Positions 8,173 to 17,828 of a DNA stretch of 51,142 bases are shown in pieces. Every line of letters begins with the position of its first letter. The stretch's first letter is position 1. A program made the position numbers and the translations under genes. Below the pieces are notes generated by a model. It was not told the DNA's origin. It was given only the letters and a program-made list of their open reading frames with translations, and ran no database searches. Source of the stretch: an uncultured Pirellulaceae bacterium (GTDB lineage Bacteria > Planctomycetota > Planctomycetia > Pirellulales > Pirellulaceae); the NCBI GenBank assembly GCA_937929805.1, contig CALFUT010000043.1, positions 1 through 51,142 of the forward strand. The letters are read 5' to 3'.

Positions 8173-9774
8173 TTACCGATTCTGATCGAGCACGACGATA
8201 CGGTCCGCGACCACATGATCAAGATTTAAAGCGTGGTTGTACCCTCGTTGGCCGATGATACCGACCTTCGATTTCAAGTAACGCCGTAGATTCAACCCGG
8301 GCGACGCAATGACGTGGTGAGTGATTTTTCCATCACGATTCTGCAAAACGTATTCTGATTCTAGCTCGCCTTGCTTGCGAACCAACTCGTTTAGCCAGCC
8401 AAACGCATCGTAAGTCGTTCCAAAGCTGACATCCTGATCATTCGATCGCAAGCCAGCACCGATCGCGTTGGAATTTCTCAGCGTCCTTCGTCCCAGACCG
8501 GACGCCTGTTGACCTTGGGCGAATCCCGATTGTACCTGAAGACAATTTCGGCACTTGTCGATTAACCGAGTCGCTCGCAGTTGATCGTTTGCCGAAGCAG
8601 CCAAGTCGCGAAGCCGTGTGGCACCCGCAAGAATCGAATCGATTTGCCAACGGGTTGGATCTTTGACCATTTCATTGGTTAAACGCAGCTCAAGATTCTG
8701 CAACGAGTCCATCGAGGATGACAAACCAACGATTTGATTCGAGGACCTTGAACCGGGAAGCGAGGCGTAACGGTCAGCCGGTGGTCGACCACTGATTGGC
8801 GTCCGTATTGAATTCGTTTGCGACGGCATCCGATCGTATCTTGCCACTGGTGTGTTGCCTGCGACGCGGACTGGCTGACTGACCGCAGGCGGCTGAGCCG
8901 AAACAAGCGGCGCTCGGTCGAAACCTGTTTCGGTATTGGGAATCGGTCGAGTCGATCTGCGCCAGCCAAGGTTCATGCTGTCTGGTTGCGACGCTGATGC
9001 CAGCTGGATTTTTGATGGCTCCTGCGGTTGCCCTAATTGCGGGGCTACAGGCTGAGTAACATTCGCATGAGCAACGTTGGCTTCCGGCGCGACCGACGCA
9101 GCATCGATTGTTTGAGTTTGCTGCACCGGTCCAGCATTTGCAGCCGGAATGTCCACCAATGAGCGCACGTTGGAACGCGTGACCTGCTGTTCCCCGGTTA
9201 GAGGTTTGTTTTCAACGGTCGCGGCGCGGGTCGATGGAGGCAATTGCAAATCCGAAATTCGCATCCATCGGAACTCGCCTGCCGGAGGAGCAATTTGATA
9301 CCAGATCGTCGAATGACCTTCCGGGTGAGGCCAACTGACTTCGCCCAAGATCTCAACCCGCTCACCGTCGCGCAGCTTGACCTGCCAAAGCGGTTTTTCA
9401 ACTGCACCGAGTCGTGTACCGACCCACGCCTGTGTTCCGGCTTCGATCACTTCACCGACTTGATCATCGATCACATTGATTGTCGCCGACGGCACAAGGC
9501 TAAAGCTTCCTCGCGTTGGACGCACCGCACACCACCCGCCCGGATCGTGGCGGTGGACTTCAACGGTCGCTCCTTGGTCTAGTTTATCGGTCGCGTAATG
9601 AACAGAACCGGGGCCGCTGTGAACAGGTGCCGAATCGTTCAATACAATGGCTTGGTACGGGAACGAGACATCCAGATCGTCACCATGGGCGTACGACACA
9701 CACACCATCGCGGCGATCATTCCGACGACTATTCGGGCCGTCAGATTGGTTCCAGTTTTCAAGTGAAGGAGCAT
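8173..9774 (-). CDS. Exported SH3-like domain protein of unknown function
   Basis: This protein has 533 residues from the ATG at 9774. That start was chosen because an AAGGA site lies 8 nt upstream and the next residues form a signal peptide ending near AHGDD; an open extension to 9882 has no such features. After the leader come two small beta-barrel modules resembling bacterial SH3 domains (about residues 35-95, with VHSGPGSVHYATDKL, and about 105-185). A long Pro/Gln/Ser/Ala-rich, probably disordered linker follows (about 190-350). Then come a helical region (about 355-420) and a C-terminal domain ending DRIVVLDQNR. Bacterial SH3 modules often bind peptidoglycan or other wall components, so an envelope role is plausible but unproven. 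Confidence 0.7.
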   Translation of the reverse strand: MLLHLKTGTNLTARIVVGMIAAMVCVSYAHGDDLDVSFPYQAIVLNDSAPVHSGPGSVHYATDKLDQGATVEVHRHDPGGWCAVRPTRGSFSLVPSATINVIDDQVGEVIEAGTQAWVGTRLGAVEKPLWQVKLRDGERVEILGEVSWPHPEGHSTIWYQIAPPAGEFRWMRISDLQLPPSTRAATVENKPLTGEQQVTRSNVRSLVDIPAANAGPVQQTQTIDAASVAPEANVAHANVTQPVAPQLGQPQEPSKIQLASASQPDSMNLGWRRSTRPIPNTETGFDRAPLVSAQPPAVSQPVRVAGNTPVARYDRMPSQTNSIRTPISGRPPADRYASLPGSRSSNQIVGLSSSMDSLQNLELRLTNEMVKDPTRWQIDSILAGATRLRDLAASANDQLRATRLIDKCRNCLQVQSGFAQGQQASGLGRRTLRNSNAIGAGLRSNDQDVSFGTTYDAFGWLNELVRKQGELESEYVLQNRDGKITHHVIASPGLNLRRYLKSKVGIIGQRGYNHALNLDHVVADRIVVLDQNR

Positions 9775-10014
9775 TCGAATCGTCCTTGATTCTGTAGCAA
9801 TTAGTTGATAACCGTCGATTTTTAAAGGAAATTCGAAATTGCAACAATACGAACCGGCCATCTCTACGAGCCCGCCGCGCAAACGAGGAGATCAGAAGAA
9901 GCCTTGCAGAAATTCCCTCGCTTGTGCGTCGGGCTTGTACTAGCGCAACTTTAAAGCGCGCGAGACAGGCTACCAAACGCTCGGATGCGGTCTCAAACAC
10001 TAACGCTGCTAGCA

Positions 10015-10953
10015 TCAATCGCTGAATGGATCGACAGGCGTTTTCGCGACCAGCTTCTTTTCAAACGGTCGCTGCTGGAGCCGATAGCCAGCCAGCCGAA
10101 TTGCGACCAACGTCGCCGCAAGCGTCCCCGATGCGAACAATGCAATAACTAAGGGACCAACGAAATCATTGGCTGTTATCGAGCCACCTAATTGCAACAC
10201 AAAAAACCAGACGATTCCGCCAAGTGCAGCGGGAAGACCTATCACCAGCCCAAACAACGCCACGCAGACCGCCGCAAGTTGGCGATACCTAAGCGAAACA
10301 AAAACGGTCGGAGCAAGCACAATGGTAGCGACCAACGCCAAAACACAAAAACAGATTACGCCGATACCTGAATCGAAACGACCACGGAACCACTCAGGTC
10401 CGGAGATCGCTGCCACCACAAACAGCAGCAACATCACGATTTCGGCAACCGTTTCACTTCTCGCGATTGGTGGTGCACATTTCTCCATGCGCTCTTCCTC
10501 TACCTCGCTGACAAGTCGCCAACCACGCGAGATACGCGACCCCCACATTGCGAACGCACAACTGATCGTTCCTATCGACCATAGCCAAAGCATTTCCCAA
10601 CTTTGACGATAGGGAATAAAAAAAGGCCGTGAGCTGCCAAAGAGAAGACAAAAACCAAGCCAATAAGCAGCCCACATTAAAGCCAGCACAGCAACGCCAA
10701 CGATTGCCCTTCTAACGGCACTGGGTTTTGCGTACGCAAGGTAGATACCAAGAAGCACTGGCTGAACCCAGACAATCCCCCAAACAGCCTGACTGATCAG
10801 GTACAAATCAATAATGAATGAGAGCCCCACCGGCTGTATCGCCATCGGTTGACGAGCCAGCCACAGCACAACCAAATTGCTCAACAAACACACCGCCGCG
10901 ATCACGCCGAGCATCGAAAAGCCCAGCCGGCGGCGAGAGTGGCTCGCGACCAT
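10015..10953 (-). CDS. Polytopic membrane protein of unknown function
   Basis: This is a 312-residue protein with about eight hydrophobic segments of transmembrane length (for example SMLGVIAAVCLLSNLVVLWL near the start and AALGGIVWFFVLQL near the end). A charged cytosolic-looking loop with EVEEERMEK lies in the middle, and a basic C-terminal tail ends PVDPFSD. No transporter or enzyme motif was recognised. The start codon lies 1 nt after the stop codon of the methionine aminopeptidase gene, so the two are almost certainly co-transcribed and perhaps translationally coupled. No functional link is evident beyond this. Confidence 0.7.
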   Translation of the reverse strand: MVASHSRRRLGFSMLGVIAAVCLLSNLVVLWLARQPMAIQPVGLSFIIDLYLISQAVWGIVWVQPVLLGIYLAYAKPSAVRRAIVGVAVLALMWAAYWLGFCLLFGSSRPFFIPYRQSWEMLWLWSIGTISCAFAMWGSRISRGWRLVSEVEEERMEKCAPPIARSETVAEIVMLLLFVVAAISGPEWFRGRFDSGIGVICFCVLALVATIVLAPTVFVSLRYRQLAAVCVALFGLVIGLPAALGGIVWFFVLQLGGSITANDFVGPLVIALFASGTLAATLVAIRLAGYRLQQRPFEKKLVAKTPVDPFSD

Positions 10954-10954
10954 C

Positions 10955-11776
10955 CTAAAACTGGTGGCCCGGTTGAGGGCCGTGCTTGGTCAGCGTGAGA
11001 ATTTCTGGCCCGTCTTCGGTCATTAAAATCGTGTGCTCAAACTGAGCCGATGGCTGGCCGTCGTAGGTTCGAACCGTCCAACCGTCGCGACGATCGCAAA
11101 CCGATCTGGCCGACCCGCCGTTGATCATGGGCTCGATCGTGAAGCACATCCCCGGATAAAGTCGATCTTGATACGACTGCCGACTGGGCACGTGAGGAAT
11201 GTTCGGTCGCTGATGAAACTTGGATCCGATTCCATGGCCCACATATTTATCGACGACGCCGAAACCATACTTCCTGTTCGTGTGTTCCACGATCGCTTCA
11301 CCGATGACTGCGACTTGGCAACCGGGCTTAGTCGCACCGATGCCCAGATACAATGCATCAAATGCACACTGCGTTACCGCACGAGCGGTCTCGGAGATGT
11401 CGCTGTTTTCTCCGATCAAAAAAGTTTCCGATTGGTCGCCGTACCAGCCATGAACGACGGTCGTCAAGTCGATGTTTGCGATGTCGCCCGGATGCAATTC
11501 AGTCTCGCCCGGAATTCCATGGCAGATGACGTCGTTGATACTGATGCAGCAACTTTTGGGAAACGGCATCCGATCCCCCGGGTAACCAAGACACGCAGGC
11601 GTGTGGCCATGGTCTTGGGTGAACTCGTAGACGAAGCGATCAATTTCAACCGTCTTGATCCCGGGCCGAACGATGGCTCGAACTTCATCCATCAACCGAG
11701 CATTAAATTGCCCCGCGTCCCGCATCTTTTGCTGCTGGTCGCTATTTAAACGAAGTTTGGTATGGCGACGAATCAC
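10955..11776 (-). CDS. map: Methionine aminopeptidase, type I
   Basis: This enzyme removes the initiator methionine from nascent proteins using two divalent metal ions. The 273-residue length fits type I enzymes. The five metal ligands are visible: Asp in NIDLT, Asp in GDQSETF, His in YVGHGIG, Glu in FTIEPM and Glu in QFEHTIL. The substrate-site His lies in NDVICHGIP. There is no zinc-finger N-terminal extension. In many bacteria map lies in the spc operon next to secY. Here it is about 30 kb from secY, in a two-gene unit with a membrane protein. Confidence 0.95.
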   Translation of the reverse strand: MIRRHTKLRLNSDQQQKMRDAGQFNARLMDEVRAIVRPGIKTVEIDRFVYEFTQDHGHTPACLGYPGDRMPFPKSCCISINDVICHGIPGETELHPGDIANIDLTTVVHGWYGDQSETFLIGENSDISETARAVTQCAFDALYLGIGATKPGCQVAVIGEAIVEHTNRKYGFGVVDKYVGHGIGSKFHQRPNIPHVPSRQSYQDRLYPGMCFTIEPMINGGSARSVCDRRDGWTVRTYDGQPSAQFEHTILMTEDGPEILTLTKHGPQPGHQF

Positions 11777-12055
11777 GGGCGTTAGACGATCGGTCGGTTG
11801 AATGGATGGAATAGTTTTAGTGTAACCAGCGTGTAGCAGCCCGGCTAGACTAAGCCTTTGCAGGATAGATAGTTCTCCCGGAGGACGCCGTCGGACTGGA
11901 AGCGACTCGTCGCTGTGTTAAAATCCTCGCCTTGTGAACATACCGGACGCACGAGCGTCCAAGAGTGTGCCCCGTTTTACTTTCGCGTTTGACGATAGGT
12001 TCTGCAGAAACCCTCAGGACTTAACGAAAAACGCAAGCCGCTTCAGGAGCTTCGA

Positions 12056-14890
12056 GTGCCCCGCTACAACCCCGCTGAGATTGAACCTCGTTGGCAACAA
12101 TACTGGGACGATCAAAAAACCTTCCGCACACCCGACCAGGTCACGGGCGAAAAGTTATACGTTCTGGATATGTTTCCCTATCCAAGTGGCGACGGTCTGC
12201 ACGTCGGCCACCCGGAAGGCTACACGGCCACCGACATCGTCGCGCGGCAGGCTCGGATGGCGGGCAAGTCGGTACTGCACCCGATGGGCTTCGATGCGTT
12301 CGGTCTACCGGCTGAAGAACACGCGATCAAAACCAACACGCCGCCGCGTGTCTCGACCGAGCGGAACATCGAAAACTTCATCCGTCAGCTGAAGATGCTG
12401 GGTTTTAGCTACGACTGGGACCGGCAGATCTCCACAACCGACATTGAGTACGTTCGCTGGACTCAATGGATCTTCACTGTCCTGTTCGATACGTGGTACG
12501 ACACCGATCAACAAAAAGGTCGTCCCATCAGCGAGCTACCGATCCCTGCCGACGTCCAAGCCGAAGGTGATCAGGCTGTCCGAGAATACCAAGACGACTT
12601 CCGCTTGGCCTACCAATCTTACGCGCCGGTCAACTGGTGTCCGAAACTCGGCACCGTGCTGGCCAACGAGGAAGTGATCGACGGCAGGTCGGAAGTCGGC
12701 GGTCACCCCGTTGAGCGAATGCCGCTACGCCAATGGATGCTGCGAATCACATCGTATGCCGATCGACTTGAGGGCGACCTTGAATCGGTCAATTGGCCCG
12801 AGGGCATTAAAAAACTGCAACGCGATTGGATCGGTCGCAGTACGGGTGCCGAAGTCGATTTCTATATCGGCGACGAAGACAAGATCGAATCGTGGAAGCA
12901 GACTCGTGCGAACAGCGGCTTCCCTCGCAAACCGGGCGACGATGTCTTGCGAGTCTATACCACTCGCCCTGACACGTTGTACGGTGCGACCTACATGGTC
13001 ATCGCGCCGGAACACGCGGCGGCTGAATCACTGACAACACCGGACCAAAAGTCGGCGGTCGAGCAGTACGTAGCAGCGGCCGCATCGAAAAGTGATCGAG
13101 ATCGCCAAGACGAAAAAACCAAAAAGACAGGCGTCTTTACCGGCAGTTACGCCATCAATCCCGTCAACGACCAACCGGTGCCCATCTGGATTGCCGACTA
13201 CGTGCTGGCGACTTATGGAACCGGCGCCATCATGGCCGTCCCGGCGCATGACACTCGCGACTTTCAGTTCGCCAAGCAGTTCGACCTAAAGATTATCCCC
13301 GTTGTGCAGCCGCTCGAAGGCCACGACATCGACTTGGATCAACTAGCCGCTGGCCAAGTTTGTTTCGCGGGTCAAGGAACGGCAACGAACAGCGGCGAGT
13401 TCGATGGCACCCCAACGGCCGATTTCAAGTCGAAGATCTCAGCGTGGCTGACCGAGCAAGGAGTTGGCAGCGAGGCCGTTAACTACAAACTACGCGACTG
13501 GTTGTTCAGCCGGCAACGTTTCTGGGGCGAGCCATTCCCGATCTTGCATGAACTGAACGAAGCGGGTGAGAAAACGGGCATGATCCGCGCGGTAGACGCG
13601 GCGGATCTACCGGTCGACTTGCCCGAGATCGAGGACTTCAAGCCTCACGGCCGTCCCGAGCCACCGCTCGAGAAAGCCGATGACGATTGGCTCTATCCGG
13701 TCATCGATGGCAAAAAGTATCAACGTGAAACCAACACGATGCCTCAATGGGCCGGTTCCTGCTGGTACTATCTGCGATTCATCGATCCGAAAAACGATCA
13801 GGTCTTCATCGATCCGGAACTGGAAAAACAGTGGATGCCGGTCGATCTGTACATTGGCGGTGCCGAACACGCAGTGCTGCATCTATTGTACGCTCGGTTC
13901 TGGCACAAGGTGTTGTTCGACCGTGGGCATTTGCAAACGCCCGAACCATTTAATCGCCTTGTTAACCAAGGCATGATCTTGGGCGATGTTGAATTCACCG
14001 GATACCAAACCGAAACCGGCGATTGGGTGTCCGCCAACTTGGTGTCCGAAGACGATGAGCGCAACCCGGTCGATCAGTCGGGAGCCAAATTGAAATCGGT
14101 CAAAGTCGATGCGGAAGACGCTGAAAAATCTGGCGACGACTTTGTCTTGAAAGCAAACGATGCCATTCGTATCGACAGCCGGGCTTACAAGATGTCCAAG
14201 AGCCGCGGCAATGTGGTCAATCCGGACGACATCGTGTCCAACTACGGAGCCGACTCGCTACGTCTGTACGAAATGTTCATGGGGCCGCTTGAGCAGTCGA
14301 AGCCGTGGAGCATGAATGGCGTTAGTGGCGTGCGAAACTTCTTGGACCGCGTCTGGCGAATGTTGATTGAAAAGGAGCCTGAGGAAAACACACTTCACAG
14401 TGCCGTCGTCGACATTGAGCCAACCGATGAACAGACTCGAACGCTGCACAAAACCATCAAGGCCGTCACGCAGGATATCGAAACGCTTAGCTTTAACACC
14501 GCGATTGCTCGCATGATGGAGTTCACCAACTTTTTCACTCGTCAGGACCAGCGTCCAAAATCGATTATGGAATCGTTCGTGCTGTTGCTTTCGCCGTTCG
14601 CTCCGCACATCGCCGAAGAGCTTTGGAAAACGCTGGGGCATAACAAATCGTTGTCGCACGAATCGTGGCCGCAATACGACGAGGCGTTGACGGTGGACGC
14701 AAGCGTCGAAGTGCCAGTGCAAATCATGGGCAAGATTAAAGCCAAGATCATGGTTCCGACCGGAACGTCGAAAGATGACTTGCTGGCGTTGGCCAAAGCC
14801 GATCCAAAGATCGCGGGATTGCTGGAGGGCAAAACGATTCGCAAAGAGATCGCAGTTCCTGATCGACTGGTCAACATCCTGGCGAATTGA
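12056..14890 (+). CDS. leuS: Leucyl-tRNA synthetase
   Basis: This class I aminoacyl-tRNA synthetase charges tRNA-Leu with leucine. At 944 residues it is somewhat longer than typical bacterial LeuRS (about 860), with extra sequence around the editing domain and just before the KMSKS loop. The HIGH-type motif is HVGH (residues 49-52), followed by EGYTATDI. The CP1 editing domain carries [13 protein letters not shown] and [18 protein letters not shown] is at residues 712-716. The anticodon-binding domain follows, and the C-terminal domain ends [18 protein letters not shown]-like. The start is GTG at 12056, preceded by CAGGAG at suitable spacing. A TAAAAT box at 11919-11924 is a weak promoter candidate. 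A repeat with three 15-nt units follows the stop codon. Confidence 0.97.
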   Translation: MPRYNPAEIEPRWQQYWDDQKTFRTPDQVTGEKLYVLDMFPYPSGDGLHVGHPEGYTATDIVARQARMAGKSVLHPMGFDAFGLPAEEHAIKTNTPPRVSTERNIENFIRQLKMLGFSYDWDRQISTTDIEYVRWTQWIFTVLFDTWYDTDQQKGRPISELPIPADVQAEGDQAVREYQDDFRLAYQSYAPVNWCPKLGTVLANEEVIDGRSEVGGHPVERMPLRQWMLRITSYADRLEGDLESVNWPEGIKKLQRDWIGRSTGAEVDFYIGDEDKIESWKQTRANSGFPRKPGDDVLRVYTTRPDTLYGATYMVIAPEHAAAESLTTPDQKSAVEQYVAAAASKSDRDRQDEKTKKTGVFTGSYAINPVNDQPVPIWIADYVLATYGTGAIMAVPAHDTRDFQFAKQFDLKIIPVVQPLEGHDIDLDQLAAGQVCFAGQGTATNSGEFDGTPTADFKSKISAWLTEQGVGSEAVNYKLRDWLFSRQRFWGEPFPILHELNEAGEKTGMIRAVDAADLPVDLPEIEDFKPHGRPEPPLEKADDDWLYPVIDGKKYQRETNTMPQWAGSCWYYLRFIDPKNDQVFIDPELEKQWMPVDLYIGGAEHAVLHLLYARFWHKVLFDRGHLQTPEPFNRLVNQGMILGDVEFTGYQTETGDWVSANLVSEDDERNPVDQSGAKLKSVKVDAEDAEKSGDDFVLKANDAIRIDSRAYKMSKSRGNVVNPDDIVSNYGADSLRLYEMFMGPLEQSKPWSMNGVSGVRNFLDRVWRMLIEKEPEENTLHSAVVDIEPTDEQTRTLHKTIKAVTQDIETLSFNTAIARMMEFTNFFTRQDQRPKSIMESFVLLLSPFAPHIAEELWKTLGHNKSLSHESWPQYDEALTVDASVEVPVQIMGKIKAKIMVPTGTSKDDLLALAKADPKIAGLLEGKTIRKEIAVPDRLVNILAN

Positions 14891-14937
14891 AAACCGCGAC
14901 GGTGGTTTGAACGTACGAGTCTCGGGTTGGCGAGTCT

Positions 14938-15048
14938 CGGGAGGGCGAGGCTGGGGAGGGCGAGGCTGGGGAGGGCGAGGCTCCGTCCGAGCCGCATCGG
15001 TGATTGAACGTCAACATCCGCTTGGGTCGGACGGAGCCTCCCCCTCCC
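14938..15048. repeat. Tandem 15-nt units plus 22-bp inverted repeat between leuS and mutY
   Basis: Three 15-nt units of the form GGGGAGGGCGAGGCT (the first with one change) lie head to tail at 14938-14982. The last unit runs into CCGTCCGA, forming a left arm (14969-14990). Its inverse occurs at 15027-15048 with 21 of 22 positions matching. The same arm sequence occurs several times at 27092-27432, so this is a second dispersed palindromic family. It could fold in RNA, but no T-tract follows to make it a standard terminator. Confidence 0.85.
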
Positions 15049-15099
15049 AATACTCCACGCCCCCCACAGTTCGCAACGTCTTGATCCGACAGCCAACTC

Positions 15100-16203
15100 A
15101 TGCTCGACACTTCAAATTCACGAACCACTTTCCGACGCCGCCTGCTGAAGTGGTTCGATGCGAACCAGCGTGATCTACCGTGGCGGAAAAATCGAACGCC
15201 GTATCGAATCTGGGTCAGCGAAATCATGCTGCAACAGACTCAGGTTGCAACGGTCATCGATTACTACAACCGCTTCATGAAGCAGTTCCCGACGGTTAAG
15301 AAATTGGCGGCCGCCGACCAATCCGAAGTGCTAAAACTCTGGGAAGGATTGGGCTACTACCGTCGGGCTCGTCAATTGCACGCGGCGGCTCAATTCGTGG
15401 TCGAACAACATGGCGGTCGTTTTCCAACCGACTTTGAAAGCGTCTTAGCTTTGCCGGGAATCGGTCGCTACACCGCAGGAGCCATCCTTTCGATCTCGCT
15501 TGATCAGAAACTACCTATCCTTGAGGGCAACACGATCCGGGTGTTCGCTCGCCTGCTGGCGATGAAAGACGATCCTCGCTCATCGGCCAATCAAAAAGTG
15601 TTGTGGCAATTCTCGGAATCGGTTTTGCCTCGCCAACGCTGCGGCGACTTCAACCAAGCATTGATGGAACTCGGTAGTGAAATTTGCACGCCCACCAAGC
15701 CAGCCTGCGATCAGTGTCCGATCAGCAATTACTGCCCGACTTTCGTGCGGGGTTTGCAGGAACAGATTCCCGCATCGGGCAAGAAGACAAAATACGAAGA
15801 CTTGCACGAGGCCGTCATTGTCGTGCGAAAAGGGCAGGGCGCTCGAACAAAGTTCTTGGTTCGACAATGCGGCCCGGACGAAAGATGGAGTGGACTCTGG
15901 GATTTCCCTCGGTACAAAGTGGTCGACGATGACGTGGAAGACGATCTATCAAAACAGCTGAAAGCGCAAACTGGTCTGACAGCCAATGTCGTCGCTACGA
16001 CCAAACGAATCAAACACGCAGTCACCAAGTACCGCATCACGCTCGATTGTTACATTGCCGATTCACCGACAGGTCGACTGAAAAAGAACCAGACGGCAAC
16101 TCAATGGCTAACGGCTGACGAACTGGCCGATCTGCCCATGAGCACCAGCGGGCGAAAGATCGTCAATGCATTGGACAAGCTGGATCAGAAACTGCTGTTT
16201 TGA
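15100..16203 (+). CDS. mutY: A/G-specific adenine DNA glycosylase
   Basis: MutY removes adenine mispaired with 8-oxoguanine in base excision repair. The 367-residue protein has the full family layout. An N-terminal glycosylase domain includes the catalytic-helix motif WVSEIMLQQTQV with Glu41. The helix-hairpin-helix LPGIGRYTAG follows. The [4Fe-4S] cysteines have the spacing C-X6-C-X2-C-X5-C (CTPTKPACDQCPISNYC). A C-terminal NUDIX-like domain for 8-oxoguanine recognition runs from about residue 230. The odd point is residue 142: the segment reads ILEGNTIRVFAR where the family has LDGNV, so the catalytic Asp (Asp138 in E. coli) is replaced by Glu. The rest looks under normal constraint, so the gene is probably functional. 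It is bordered by palindromic repeats on both sides. Confidence 0.95.
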   Translation: MLDTSNSRTTFRRRLLKWFDANQRDLPWRKNRTPYRIWVSEIMLQQTQVATVIDYYNRFMKQFPTVKKLAAADQSEVLKLWEGLGYYRRARQLHAAAQFVVEQHGGRFPTDFESVLALPGIGRYTAGAILSISLDQKLPILEGNTIRVFARLLAMKDDPRSSANQKVLWQFSESVLPRQRCGDFNQALMELGSEICTPTKPACDQCPISNYCPTFVRGLQEQIPASGKKTKYEDLHEAVIVVRKGQGARTKFLVRQCGPDERWSGLWDFPRYKVVDDDVEDDLSKQLKAQTGLTANVVATTKRIKHAVTKYRITLDCYIADSPTGRLKKNQTATQWLTADELADLPMSTSGRKIVNALDKLDQKLLF

Positions 16204-16225
16204 AAATCCTTATTGCGTGCAGTAA

Positions 16226-16286
16226 GTAGTCATCACACTCCGTGTGATGTGCAGCACGCGGACATCACACGGAGTGTGATGACTAC
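16226..16286. repeat. Nested perfect palindrome after mutY
   Basis: Two perfectly inverse 25-nt arms (16226-16250 and 16262-16286) are separated by 11 nt. Each arm is itself nearly palindromic: CATCACAC, TCC, GTGTGATG. The DNA can therefore form one long hairpin or two small ones. It lies 22 nt after the mutY stop codon and 46 nt before the cupin gene. There is no T-tract. The design is typical of a mobile REP/MITE-like unit, but no second copy is present in the window. Confidence 0.85.
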
Positions 16287-16332
16287 ATAGTTCCGTCGGC
16301 TTGCAATTGACCCATTTTTTAAAAGAGTAACC

Positions 16333-16713
16333 ATGAAAATCATTCGCGGCAGTGAAATCGACTTTATCGCAGCATCACACGAAGACCCGAAGAACCCGGG
16401 CGTGCTAAAACGTGTCCTCGCAACGCGAGACGATTTCGTGCCGGGGCAGATCATGATGCTCAATTGGGCTCGACTGCCAAAAGGATCGTCCTTCGCGGCA
16501 CATTACCACGAGGACATGCAGGAGACATTCGTCATTCTGACCGGCGAGGTTCAGATGATCGTGGGCGAAGAAGCGGTGGACCTGAACGCGGGCGATGCGA
16601 TCGTGATTGACCACCAAGAAATCCATCAGATGCATAACCGCAGCGACCATGACGTCGAATACATCGTGTTCGGCGTCTCGACCGAAGAAGGCGGCAAGAC
16701 GATCGTGGTTTGA
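16333..16713 (+). CDS. Cupin domain protein
   Basis: This is a 126-residue single-domain protein of the conserved beta-barrel cupin type. The two cupin motifs are present. Motif 1 is HYHEDMQETFVILTGEVQM, with His, His and Glu ligands, and motif 2 is GDAIVIDHQEIHQMHN with the final His, so a divalent metal can be bound. Small cupins include isomerases, dioxygenases and sugar- or ligand-binding proteins, and nothing here chooses between them. The start ATG at 16333 is preceded by AAAGAGTAACC. The gene stands alone between the mutY palindrome and the convergent DUF1559 gene. Confidence 0.85.
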   Translation: MKIIRGSEIDFIAASHEDPKNPGVLKRVLATRDDFVPGQIMMLNWARLPKGSSFAAHYHEDMQETFVILTGEVQMIVGEEAVDLNAGDAIVIDHQEIHQMHNRSDHDVEYIVFGVSTEEGGKTIVV

Positions 16714-16745
16714 GGTTCCAAATCGATCGCGCCAGTCACAAACAC

Positions 16746-17750
16746 TCACGGCGATTCGATCACTTCGCCTTCGTAAATCGTGCTCAGCGACACGTAGGTC
16801 CAACGATCCACGTCCTGCTGAATGAACCGCACCGAGCCATCGCCAAACACGAAATTGCCTCCGCCGCCGCGATGGTAGCTGAAGAAGCCTCGGACACGAT
16901 CGAGATTATTCAGCACATCGTCTTCTCCGAAACTTTCATCCAACGAGATATCGGCTTTCAGTTTGTTAAGCGGCGTAACCAAATCGTCCTCGGTTTGCCA
17001 AATGCCATCGTCGCCCGCGTTCTGAGCCGTCACCGCCAGCACGCTGCCGCGTCCGCCTTCTCCGCCGTTTTCTCGATTGCCGTCAAAATCTGCTTTGGAC
17101 CAGACCTGGCCCAGATGTAAACCCGGTCAGCCTCAGGTCCCGGCCGCCTCAAGGTTTGGATTGCTTGCCGCTTCCCCCAGCATCATCGTGTTTGACAAAC
17201 CATCGGTCACCGCTGCCAACTTCCGATCACTGTTAACGTCAAACATACCATTCTGACTTTCGGCTGAGCCACTCAGGTAAGACGTCGAACCTTTCGAAAA
17301 CGCGTAGTCAGTCGCGGCACCAGCAAAAGCACCCGTTTCGTTTTCACCAACTTCACTTTCTGCGTTGGAAGGACAATGGAGACCGGGGATCACTTCCGTG
17401 GCTAACGGAGCATTGATCGGCGACTTCCAATCGGTGGTCAAGTCAAACTGATCGAACAAGTTCGCCTGCTCGATAAAGGGCAGCAAGAAAACAAAACCGG
17501 TGTGAGTCGCATCGATCAAGTTCGAGTCATCATCCGTCACGCCGGGCGGCAAATGCTGTCGCGCCGATTCATAATTCAAACAAGCTAAACCTAGCTGCCT
17601 TAAATTGTTTTGACACCGAGTCCTACGAGCCGCCTCGCGAACGCTTTGCACGGCGGGCAGCAACATCCCGATTAGAATTCCGATGATCGCGATGACGACC
17701 AGCAGTTCCACCAACGTGAAGCCGTTTTCGGTTCGTTGATTTTTGTTCAT
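16746..17750 (-). pseudogene. DUF1559 prepilin-like protein interrupted by two in-frame TGA codons
   Basis: From the ATG at 17750 the product starts with a type IV pilin-like N-terminus ([19 protein letters not shown]), including the prepilin peptidase site and hydrophobic helix. It continues as a typical planctomycete DUF1559 protein ([28 protein letters not shown]). Translation stops at TGA 17133-17135, and a second TGA follows at 17127-17129. Beyond them the same frame stays open to 16746 and encodes the usual DUF1559 C-terminus (GQVWSKADFDG; GGNFVFGDGSVRFI). Because both parts are in the same frame, a simple frameshift does not explain the break. Two nonsense changes, a sequencing error or stop-codon readthrough are the options. 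Decayed pseudogene is the cautious call. These proteins are very numerous in planctomycetes and are thought to be surface or secretion-related pseudopilins. Confidence 0.8.
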
Positions 17751-17828
17751 AAAGCTAAACCCAACCGTTTCTAAGTTGCCCGACCAGTCTGTGGACGAAA
17801 TGAGCACGCACATTCTCACGCCGAAAAT

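Noticed and set aside
14938-15048. Possible CRISPR array
   Set aside because: The 15-nt units are contiguous with no spacers, and there are no cas genes.
14542-15227. Minus-strand frames with LPSLALPS-type repeats over the leuS 3' end
   Set aside because: The repeats are the translated 15-nt units; the rest is antisense to leuS and mutY.
16746-17042. Separate small gene for the DUF1559 C-terminal part
   Set aside because: It starts at an internal GTG, is in frame with the upstream half, and matches the C-terminus of the same family; better treated as one broken gene.
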